Assembly: GCA_945865855.1 (NCBI GenBank)
Contig: CAMBES010000052.1
Span: 1 to 9,156 of the forward strand
Length of the DNA stretch: 9,156 nucleotides
Origin: Rhizobium sp. Q54
GTDB lineage: Bacteria > Pseudomonadota > Alphaproteobacteria > Rickettsiales > UBA1997
Direction: 5' to 3'
The translations under genes and the position numbers were made by a program. Under the pieces are notes generated by a model. It did not search any database. It was not told the DNA's origin and saw only the letters and a program-made list of their open reading frames with translations. Every line of letters starts with the position of its first letter. Position 1 is the first letter of the stretch. Shown piece after piece: positions 1-5,557 of the stretch.

Positions 1-2
1 CC

Positions 3-575
3 CGCCGCGATCAGCGAGCTTGCGAAAAATGTGTGAATAGCGATGAGATCCCATTCCTCTCAGAATTTAGCGAAGAAATTACCGACTCTGCCACCGCTTA
101 CCAAATTACCTACATGCTGCAAGGCGTTGTCGATCGCGGCACCGCAGCACGCGCACGCGGAATCGGTAAAATTGTCGGCGGTAAAACTGGAACAACGAAC
201 AGCTCTTACGATTCTTGGTTCGTAGGCTTCTCGCCTAACTTAGTCGCCGCAGTTTACGTTGGATTCGACAATCCAAAATCTCTCGGCGCTGAAGAAACCG
301 GAGCCTCAATCGCTTTGCCAATCTTTATTAATTTCATGAAAGAAGCCCTGAAGGAAAAATCTTCAACGCCTTTCCATGTGCCAAGTAGCGTGAAGTTTGT
401 AAAGGTCGATCGCACGACCGGAAAATATCCAACGCCAACGACGCCGAAAGAACATGTTTTCTTCGAAGCATTAAAGCTCACTGACACGATTGATGAGTCT
501 GTAGATTCTCCGTCTGGCGACGGAAATGGGTTTAGCGAAACGCCTGCAGATTCTGATCCAACGGGGATTTATTAA
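3..575 (+). CDS. mrcA: Penicillin-binding protein 1A, C-terminal part (5' end outside window)
   Basis: The frame is open from the first bases of the window, so only the last 190 residues are present and the true start lies upstream. PBP1A is an inner-membrane bifunctional enzyme that polymerises lipid II and cross-links peptidoglycan. What is seen is the end of the transpeptidase domain: a stretch beginning RRDQRACEKC, typical of alphaproteobacterial PBP1A, then DSATAYQITYMLQGVVDRGT, and the third active-site motif K-T-G in GGKTGTTNSSYDSWFVGF. The SxxK serine motif and the transglycosylase domain would be upstream and cannot be checked. The tail after about residue 140 of this fragment is acidic and Ser/Pro-rich, probably disordered. 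The stop TAA is at 573-575. The next gene starts 67 nt downstream on the same strand, and no convincing terminator is seen between them. Confidence 0.93.
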   Translation, partial: RRDQRACEKCVNSDEIPFLSEFSEEITDSATAYQITYMLQGVVDRGTAARARGIGKIVGGKTGTTNSSYDSWFVGFSPNLVAAVYVGFDNPKSLGAEETGASIALPIFINFMKEALKEKSSTPFHVPSSVKFVKVDRTTGKYPTPTTPKEHVFFEALKLTDTIDESVDSPSGDGNGFSETPADSDPTGIY

Positions 576-642
576 AAAAATACCCAAGTGCTTTTTCAAT
601 AAAACAACCCTTCCAGAAAGCCTAAAGTAATTACCTGATTCA

Positions 643-885
643 ATGTCCGAAATTCTCTCTTTCTTTCTCGTAATCGCCATCATTCTGATCTCCATCCGCT
701 TTTTCATCGCGCAGAATTCTTACGAAAAAATTCTCAGCTTTTACTTCATTTTCACCAATTTGATTTTGCTGATTCTGATTAGCTCAGTCACCAATTTCGA
801 TTCGATTCTCGACATTATTATTCTGCTCTTCCTGCTCAAATTAATGGCGGTGCTATTTCTGCTTTTTAATCGCAAAAAAATTTAA
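643..885 (+). CDS. MrpF/MnhF-like small membrane subunit of a monovalent cation/H+ antiporter
   Basis: This 80-residue protein is almost entirely hydrophobic, with three predicted membrane segments at about residues 4-22, 32-49 and 54-75 and a basic end (FNRKKI). The pattern fits the MrpF/PhaF family: a short first helix, a polar loop with the family's 'D/E-R/K-ILS' style (NSYEKILSF), a second helix, then D-x-x-LDI followed by a helix (FDSILDIIILLFLLKLMAVLF). MrpF is one of the small subunits of the Mrp complex that exchanges Na+ or K+ for protons at the inner membrane. It normally sits next to mrpG. An MrpG-like gene does occur on the same strand, but 2.2 kb further on, which supports both calls. 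The start is ATG; no Shine-Dalgarno is seen. The length of 80 is close to the 85-95 usual for the family. The call rests on pattern only and could be wrong, since small hydrophobic proteins look alike. Confidence 0.6.
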   Translation: MSEILSFFLVIAIILISIRFFIAQNSYEKILSFYFIFTNLILLILISSVTNFDSILDIIILLFLLKLMAVLFLLFNRKKI

Positions 886-1049
886 TTTAGACTCGAGCTT
901 AAGTAGCCTCTGAAAAAGTTATGGCTTTAGGCTGGTTTCAAAATCTTTTACTTCTTAAATAGTTGGCATCGATCTCCTTTTAGTTTTTTTCTTGGCAAGG
1001 TTAAGAGGTTAATCTTCCATAAATCGTTAGATCAATTCTTCAGCCGAGA

Positions 1050-2375
1050 TTACTTACGTGAAGGGTCACTTTTATTACTTTCTTTATTTTTTAATGATTG
1101 TGCAGAGTTTGTTGTGGTGAAAATTGAGTTTTTGGGCAAGATGCTGGAGAACGAATCACAAACTCGCCCCATAAGTGTCCTTCCTGCTGTTGTATCTACT
1201 CTTTGCCCATCCGCTCCTTCTCTAGATGCAGATGCTTCGGTGATTGCTGCTGCTGTTTTCTCATCCTCCTCCGCTGCGGCACCTCTATCTTTTGACGATT
1301 TAGATTTATATTTTTCTTCACTTTCGATGTCTTTTTCTGACGGCAATTCATCAGAATCAGATTTATATTCTTCTTCTACATTTTCGACGACTTCTGTTTC
1401 TGATTTTTTATTATCAGTTGTTAAATTTGCCTCGACATGTCTTTCGTGCATTTTTTGTTTCACATCTTCCTCAGCAGCTTCGAGGATTTCTTTCTTTTTT
1501 TCTTCAGATAGTTGGTGGGCGTCAGTAAATTTTATGACTTCACCGATTATCTCATGGGTTAATTTATTGAGGTTGGATTTAGGATCTGAGTTCGCCAGAA
1601 AAAGAGTTCTTGCTACTTGATTTAAGCGTGATTCTGCCCGATCGACTCGAAGTTCGAGGGTGATTTCATGTGGATAATAAATTTGGCAGCCTCCTGTTTC
1701 TAGTTCGGATAATCTGTCTAGAAGGGTTAGTGAGGGGGTTGGTTGGTCGTGAAAAATATCTAATTTGCGCCTAAGATCTAAATTTATTAAATTATTAAGA
1801 CCACCAATCCACTCAGGAATTGTGTCTAGTTGGTTGAAGTTAAGACCTAAAAATTTCAAAGCATTAAGATCCCCAATCTGCTTAGGAAGTTTGGTTAGTT
1901 GGTTGAAGCCAAGATCTAAAATTGTCAAAGCTTTAAGACCACCAATCGACTCAGGAAGTGTGGTTAGTTGGTTGCGGCCAAGAAGCAAATCTGTCAAAGC
2001 AGTAAGACCACCAATCGACTCAGGAAGTGTGGTTAGTTGGTTGCCGCCAAGACTTAAATATGTCAAAGCAGTAAGATTGCCAATCCGCTTAGGAAGTGTG
2101 GTTAGTTGGTTGGAGCGAAGATCTAAAATTGTCAAATCAGTAAGCTCCCCAATCTGCTCAGGAATGGATGATAATCCAAGTTCAGATAATGAAAGGATGG
2201 TACTTCCATTAGACCTAGCCTCAATCATTCTTCGCATCGCCTCAACTCTTTTTTCTCTTTCTCCTTCAGGAGCTGTAGCTTCATCACCCCAAGCCTGAAG
2301 GCCAATTACAAAATCATCTTCAATGCCAGCTTGTGGGCTAGTTAGGTCCGATGGGCTTGATAATTTTTCTTTCAT
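1050..2375 (-). CDS. Leucine-rich-repeat protein with acidic low-complexity C-terminal region; possible secreted effector
   Basis: The 441-residue product has a hydrophilic N-terminus with no signal peptide or membrane helix. An LRR block follows at about residues 57-203: a capping segment (NGSTILSLSELGLSSIPEQI), five 23-residue repeats at 78-192 of the form LTALTxLxLGxNQLTTLPESIGG, and a last partial repeat. After this come a short conserved-looking segment with one Cys (ELETGGCQIYYP) and a helical region (residues 270-315). An acidic Glu/Lys/Ser-rich coil spans about 320-375, and the tail (376-441) is polar and Ala/Ser/Thr-rich. LRR arrays of this class bind proteins, and in intracellular bacteria such proteins are often delivered into the host cell; that role is inference here. 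No kinase, ubiquitin-ligase or protease domain is recognised. The start ATG has only A/T-rich sequence upstream and no Shine-Dalgarno. The gene is antisense to mrpF and mrpG and lies between them, which suggests later insertion. Confidence 0.88.
   Translation of the reverse strand: MKEKLSSPSDLTSPQAGIEDDFVIGLQAWGDEATAPEGEREKRVEAMRRMIEARSNGSTILSLSELGLSSIPEQIGELTDLTILDLRSNQLTTLPKRIGNLTALTYLSLGGNQLTTLPESIGGLTALTDLLLGRNQLTTLPESIGGLKALTILDLGFNQLTKLPKQIGDLNALKFLGLNFNQLDTIPEWIGGLNNLINLDLRRKLDIFHDQPTPSLTLLDRLSELETGGCQIYYPHEITLELRVDRAESRLNQVARTLFLANSDPKSNLNKLTHEIIGEVIKFTDAHQLSEEKKKEILEAAEEDVKQKMHERHVEANLTTDNKKSETEVVENVEEEYKSDSDELPSEKDIESEEKYKSKSSKDRGAAAEEDEKTAAAITEASASREGADGQRVDTTAGRTLMGRVCDSFSSILPKNSIFTTTNSAQSLKNKESNKSDPSRK
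1800..2144 (-). repeat. Five tandem 69-bp DNA repeats encoding the LRR units
   Basis: The word ggaag followed by tgtggttagttggttg recurs at a strict 69-bp period (anchors at 1816, 1885, 1954, 2023, 2092 and a diverged one at 2161 on the + strand). Each unit encodes one 23-residue LRR. The units anchored at 1954 and 2023 are nearly identical over long stretches, including the flanking ccaccaatcgactcaggaag. Such identity at the DNA level, silent sites included, points to recent duplication or gene conversion, so repeat number may vary between strains. Confidence 0.9.
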
Positions 2376-2442
2376 AATTTTTTAATTATTTTTTGTACTA
2401 AGTGAGGATATTCTTTATAAACAATGTGCGCAGGTATCTGAC

Positions 2443-2688
2443 TTGGCATCAAATCCAAACAGAATGCAGCTAGTCGGAGAGTATCTTAAAGATGCTGCCA
2501 ATTCTTACTTAAAAAAAGAATATCCTGAAATGTACGAAGAGGTAAAGAATGAGTTCAATTTAGAGCGGCATGGCTTTGAAATGGCTGCGGCAAATGATTC
2601 AGACGCTTTAAAAGATACGAGTGGATTTTCTGCTACTGAGGCAGTTCAGCTTTGTCAAAAAGATTTGAAAAGTTCCAAATGCCTTTAA
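2443..2688 (+). CDS. Small hypothetical protein, possibly the 3' remnant of a longer gene
   Basis: I do not recognise this 81-residue product. The first start codon in the frame is TTG (2443); the first ATG is at 2464. The frame is already open from 2386 and upstream codons give a protein-like stretch (LSEDILYKQCAQVSDL) with no usable start. This suggests the real N-terminus has been lost or that an unusual start is used. The product is helical and charged (EYLKDAANSYLKKEYPEMYE), with Cys at residues 71 and 79 near the end (LCQKDLKSSKCL) and another upstream in the open frame. Spaced Cys residues would suit a small periplasmic protein, but there is no signal peptide. It diverges from the LRR gene, with 67 nt between the starts. 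No ribosome-binding site is seen. Beyond the TAA stop the same frame stays open to 2820. Confidence 0.4.
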   Translation: MASNPNRMQLVGEYLKDAANSYLKKEYPEMYEEVKNEFNLERHGFEMAAANDSDALKDTSGFSATEAVQLCQKDLKSSKCL

Positions 2689-2693
2689 AAAAA

Positions 2694-2812
2694 TGAATCC
2701 GTCGAGGGCGTGCCAGAACACAAAACATTCACAGGAAATATGAGTACGCAAGCCGGGCTTGCTTGGCGGTTGTCCCCGACCATTCGGTTAATAATTTTGC
2801 CCTCGAAATTCA
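2694..2812. repeat. Nested palindromic intergenic element
   Basis: Outer arms TCGAGGGC (2702-2709) and GCCCTCGA (2799-2806) are perfect inverted repeats. They are extended outward by TGAAT (2694-2698) and ATTCA (2808-2812) with a small bulge. At the same centre (about 2754-2755) lies a 15-nt inner palindrome, GCAAGCC-g-GGCTTGC (2748-2762). The shared centre of inner and outer arms makes chance less likely. The DNA between the arms is not clearly complementary. It could be a degenerate miniature mobile repeat or a folded RNA; no flanking target duplication was found. Confidence 0.5.
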
Positions 2813-2905
2813 CTCACCCATAAAGCGTCGCCACAATCCCCTGGTTCTGCCCTGAAAAAACAACGATCAAACAAAACCTGCTGATTAGATCAAAAGTAAA
2901 AAATG

Positions 2906-2977
2906 CTAAAAGCCGTAAGGGTTGTAAATCACATCTTCAACTGCTGCATCACTTGATAAAAACAAGAGCTGAGCCAT
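2906..2977 (-). pseudogene. Possible gene remnant or micro-ORF (23 codons)
   Basis: On the - strand an ATG opens a 23-codon frame starting MAQLLFLSSDAA and ending IYNPYGF before TAG. The frame is open upstream to 3037 (including KSWFKKLLEIF) with no other ATG, GTG or TTG start that would make a longer gene plausible. The composition reads like the carboxy end of a real protein, with a hydrophobic helix and a polar tail, but I recognise no family. It may be the tail of a gene broken when the region was rearranged, or pure chance. Confidence 0.2.
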
Positions 2978-3129
2978 AAAAATTTCCAACAATTTCTTAA
3001 ACCAAGATTTTTCATTAGAGCCATTAATAATTTTTCTCTAGGCCCCACTTTTATCCCCCTCAATTGGACAATAAAAGAGTGAGTGTTTTTAGGATCTCTA
3101 ACGACAAATCTGGAATAAAATCTCAATTA

Positions 3130-3432
3130 ATGAATCTAATATCACTAGCCATCACCATCCCAACCCTACTACTCCTAATCGCAGCAGCAGTTGCTTTTTT
3201 GAAAGCGAAGGATGTTTTCATCATGACTCACATCGTAATGATCAGCAATTGTTGCATCGTTCCTTTGGTTTTAATCAGCATTGCAATCGAACATTTTTCC
3301 TGGCTCTCTTTTGCCAAAATAATCGCCTTAATTCTGCTGAATCTAATTGTTGCCAACCTTCTCTGCTACCTCGTCGCTCAACGCGCAATGACGAATAAAA
3401 TCGCGCCGGATGCAGATGCGGAAACGAAGTAA
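3130..3432 (+). CDS. MrpG/MnhG-like small membrane subunit of a monovalent cation/H+ antiporter
   Basis: Read from the ATG at 3130, the product has 100 residues and three hydrophobic segments (about 3-23, 36-54, 63-83). The layout matches the MrpG/PhaG family: a first helix ending in a basic residue (AFLKAKD), then V-F-x-x-x-H (VFIMTHIVMIS) where the family has 'DVYxRLHAAT', a second helix, and a third helix beginning near a Lys (FAKIIALILL) and ending with a short basic loop (AQRAMTNK). The subunit belongs to the inner-membrane Mrp cation/proton antiporter and normally follows mrpF directly. A longer reading from TTG at 3064 would add 22 hydrophilic residues and is less like the family. No Shine-Dalgarno is seen for either start. 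The family's signature arginine and alanine positions are poorly kept, so it is a diverged member at best. Confidence 0.55.
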   Translation: MNLISLAITIPTLLLLIAAAVAFLKAKDVFIMTHIVMISNCCIVPLVLISIAIEHFSWLSFAKIIALILLNLIVANLLCYLVAQRAMTNKIAPDADAETK

Positions 3433-3482
3433 TTGTGACTCTCTTTGCTGAATCCTTTACGGGCTCAACTTTCAATTTTATC

Positions 3483-3502
3483 GCCCAATTTGTTATCTGG
3501 GC
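3483..3502. terminator. Weak hairpin between convergent mrpG-like gene and lepA
   Basis: GCCCA (3483-3487) and TGGGC (3498-3502) form a 5-bp stem with a 10-nt loop in the 81-nt gap between two convergent stop codons. No run of T follows on either strand, so a factor-independent terminator is doubtful. Confidence 0.22.
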
Positions 3503-3513
3503 ATTAAAAGACA

Positions 3514-5331
3514 TTACTCGTCCAGCTTCAGCGCTGCCAAAAATGCACTTTGCGGAATTTCTACATTACCGATTTCGCGCATTTTCTTTTTACCTTTTTT
3601 CTGCTTGTCGAGGAGTTTTCTTTTGCGAGAAATATCGCCGCCGTAACATTTTGCCGTAACGTCTTTACGCATTGCTGAAACCGTTTCGCGCGCAACAATT
3701 TTTCCGCCAATCGCCGCTTGAATCGCAATGTTGAACATTTGTCTTGGGATCAGTTCTTTAAGCTTCGCGCAGATTTTTCTGCCTCTCGTTTCAGCGTGAG
3801 TTTTGTGCGTAATAAATGAGAGAGCATCAACCGGCTCGGCATTCACCATTATTGAGAGTTTCACTAATTGACTTTCTTCGTAGCCATCAATTTGCCAATC
3901 AAAACTGGCGTAGCCGCGTGAGCAAGATTTAAGACGGTCGTAAAAGTCGTAAACGATTTCATTAAGCGGTAAGCGGTAAATCAACATTGCACGATTATTT
4001 GACCCTTGGCCAACGTAACTTAATTCTTTTTGAATGCCGCGTTTTTGCGTGCAAAGCTCAAGAACTGAACCAAGAAATTCATCTGGCGTCATAATCGTAG
4101 CCTTGATCCACGGCTCTTCCATTTTTTCGATTTGAGTTGGATCTGGCATTTCTGCAGGAGAGTGAATTTCGCGAATTTCACCAGCAGGGTGGCGCATGTG
4201 AATCTTGTAAATCACCGAGGGCGCAGTGGTGATCAAATCTAAATCAAATTCGCGCTCGAGACGTTCTTGAATAATTTCTAGATGCAATAATCCGAGGAAG
4301 CCACAACGAAAGCCGTAGCCCAGCGCCGTTGAAGTTTCAGTTTCATATTCAAAGCTCGCGTCATTCAAATGTAACTTGCCTAAAGCGTCGCGAAATTTTT
4401 CAAAATCCGAAGCGTCAATTGGATAAATTCCACAAAAAACTACCGGCTGATTTTGTTTAAAACCCGGCAGTAAAGTTGCTTTGTCATTTCCCGAAAGCAC
4501 TAGAGTGTCGCCAACTCGACAATCTGCAACTTGCTTAATTTGCGCATTAATAAAACCGACTTCACCAGCTTTTAAATCGTCACAGAAAACTTTTTTCGGC
4601 GTGAAAAATCCAACAGAATCAACTTGGTAAACCGCATTCGCCGCAAGCATTTTTATTTTCTGCCCTTTCTTCAAAGACCCGTCAATCACCCGCGCAAGAA
4701 TAATTACGCCCAAATATTGGTCGTACCAACTGTCAATCAGCAGCGCCTTAAATTCGCCTTCTGGATTACCTTTGGGAGCCGGCAATCTTTTTACAACCGC
4801 CTCGAGTGTGTCGTGAATTCCCACGCCAGTCTTGGCTGAAACGAGAATCGCTTCGGAAGCATCAATCCCGATTACTTCTTCAATTTGTTTTTTTACTGAT
4901 TCGGGATCAGAAGCCGGCAAGTCGATTTTATTCAGCACTGGCACGATCTCGTGATTATTGTCAATCGCCTGATAAACATTGGCGAGTGTTTGCGCCTCCA
5001 CGCCTTGAGTTGAATCGACAACTAAAATCGACCCTTCACAAGCCGCCAAACAACGACTCACCTCGTAACCAAAATCGACGTGACCTGGAGTGTCCATTAG
5101 GTTCAACATGTAAGTCTTGCCGTCATCTGCTTTGTAAGAAAGACGCACGGTCTGCGCCTTAATCGTGATCCCGCGCTCTTTTTCAATGTCCATTGAATCA
5201 AGAATTTGTGCGCTCATTTCACGCTCTTCAATCGCTCCGCATTCTTGAATTAAGCGGTCGGAAAGCGTTGATTTGCCGTGGTCAATATGCGCAACAATCG
5301 AAAAGTTTCGGATGTGTGAAAGAAGGTTCAT
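3514..5331 (-). CDS. lepA: Elongation factor 4 (LepA), ribosome-associated GTPase
   Basis: From the ATG at 5331 the protein has 605 residues, the usual LepA length. It begins MNLLSHIRNFSIVAHIDHGK, the standard amino end of the family. GTPase motifs are all present: AHIDHGKST (14-22), GIT in the switch region (54-56), DTPGH (80-84), NKID (134-137) and SAK in VSAKTGVG. The EF-G-like domains follow (for example FRCGFLGLLHLEIIQERLEREF), then the LepA-specific carboxy domain ending in KKKMREIGNVEIPQSAFLAALKLDE-type sequence. LepA binds 70S ribosomes, can back-translocate tRNAs and affects ribosome assembly and translation under stress. The frame is open 41 codons further upstream to an ATG at 5454, but that part lies mainly in an inverted-repeat element and a neighbouring non-conserved spacer, so 5331 was chosen. 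No Shine-Dalgarno precedes 5331. The gene is divergent from hisS. Confidence 0.97.
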   Translation of the reverse strand: MNLLSHIRNFSIVAHIDHGKSTLSDRLIQECGAIEEREMSAQILDSMDIEKERGITIKAQTVRLSYKADDGKTYMLNLMDTPGHVDFGYEVSRCLAACEGSILVVDSTQGVEAQTLANVYQAIDNNHEIVPVLNKIDLPASDPESVKKQIEEVIGIDASEAILVSAKTGVGIHDTLEAVVKRLPAPKGNPEGEFKALLIDSWYDQYLGVIILARVIDGSLKKGQKIKMLAANAVYQVDSVGFFTPKKVFCDDLKAGEVGFINAQIKQVADCRVGDTLVLSGNDKATLLPGFKQNQPVVFCGIYPIDASDFEKFRDALGKLHLNDASFEYETETSTALGYGFRCGFLGLLHLEIIQERLEREFDLDLITTAPSVIYKIHMRHPAGEIREIHSPAEMPDPTQIEKMEEPWIKATIMTPDEFLGSVLELCTQKRGIQKELSYVGQGSNNRAMLIYRLPLNEIVYDFYDRLKSCSRGYASFDWQIDGYEESQLVKLSIMVNAEPVDALSFITHKTHAETRGRKICAKLKELIPRQMFNIAIQAAIGGKIVARETVSAMRKDVTAKCYGGDISRKRKLLDKQKKGKKKMREIGNVEIPQSAFLAALKLDE

Positions 5332-5375
5332 TTCAGTTTTTTTGATTTTGAAATTTGAGATTGCCGCGCTTTCTA

Positions 5376-5512
5376 GAATCAATAGCCAAATTGTCACCCC
5401 CTGCCACTCTCTCAACTTGTCACTTCTCACTTTCAACATCATTCCTCCTGCCATTCCGACCTGCGCGGGAATGACGAGACGAGTGCGAGGGTGACAATTT
5501 GGTGAGCGATTC
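5376..5512. mobile_element. MITE-like inverted-repeat element in the lepA-hisS divergent gap
   Basis: Perfect 14-bp inverted arms CCAAATTGTCACCC (5386-5399) and GGGTGACAATTTGG (5489-5502) are flanked at equal distance by GAATC (5376-5380) and GATTC (5508-5512). This gives 24-bp terminal repeats with four mismatches, all in the 5-bp spacer. A TA dinucleotide lies immediately outside both ends (5374-5375 and 5513-5514), as left by IS630/Tc1-mariner-type insertion, though TA is self-complementary and could also be part of the arms. Inside is a second hairpin, CATTCC (5452-5457) and GGAATG (5468-5473), resembling widespread bacterial repeats of the TCATTCCCGC type. There is no transposase, so any mobility would have to be provided elsewhere. 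It occupies most of the shared regulatory space of lepA and hisS. Confidence 0.68.
5444..5449 (-). promoter_or_regulatory. Shine-Dalgarno-like AGGAGG inside the inverted-repeat element
   Basis: On the - strand AGGAGG is followed by ATG codons at 5442 and 5439 (1 and 4 nt away) and TTG at 5436 (7 nt), all in frame with lepA and with no stop before its normal start. It is the clearest ribosome-binding-type sequence noticed in the window, yet it lies in a repeat. It may be accidental, or may direct synthesis of a LepA form extended by about 35-37 residues. Confidence 0.3.
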
Positions 5513-5557
5513 TAAAACAAACTTCACTGACCAGCTTAAAAATTAATTCCAAAATCA

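Larger units (their letters stand above)
2689..3129. other. Gene-poor stretch of about 440 nt with palindrome and decayed coding fragments
   Basis: No convincing gene is seen between the short ORF and the MrpG-like gene. The left part (2694-2812) is a nested palindromic element. The middle holds a short antisense open frame (2906-2977, extendable to 3037), and just downstream of it on the same strand another antisense open stretch ends in FSGQNQGIVATLYG and a stop (2818-2820 on the + strand). Both look like the carboxy ends of proteins without recognisable starts. The right part (3030-3129) is open in the frame of the MrpG-like gene from a TTG at 3064. I see no tRNA, riboswitch or known small RNA here. 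Confidence 0.5.

Noticed and set aside
905..933. AGCCT/AGGCT hairpin after the mrpF-like gene as a terminator
   Set aside because: Five base pairs with a 19-nt loop and no T run directly after it.
1114..1620. 168-residue + strand ORF opposite the LRR gene tail
   Set aside because: Ser/Phe-rich shadow of the Glu/Lys/Ser-rich coil on the - strand.
1765..2298. 177-residue + strand ORF with repeats, and the idea that the 69-bp repeats are a CRISPR-like array
   Set aside because: The period is a multiple of three and encodes canonical LRRs on the - strand; there are no unique spacers between short repeats.
2689..3063. Known structured RNA (SRP RNA, 6S RNA, tmRNA, RNase P) in the long gap
   Set aside because: I looked for their conserved core sequences on both strands and saw none; no tRNA T-loop motif either.
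2929..3126. 65-residue - strand ORF
   Set aside because: It overlaps the start of the mrpG-like gene, has no family resemblance, and ends in unlikely composition; a different frame of the same strand looks more protein-like.
5332..5454. Taking the ATG at 5454 as the lepA start, giving 646 residues
   Set aside because: The 41 extra residues are encoded by an inverted-repeat element and spacer and are absent from the usual LepA length; the family start MNLLSHIRNF is at 5331. Kept only as a finding.
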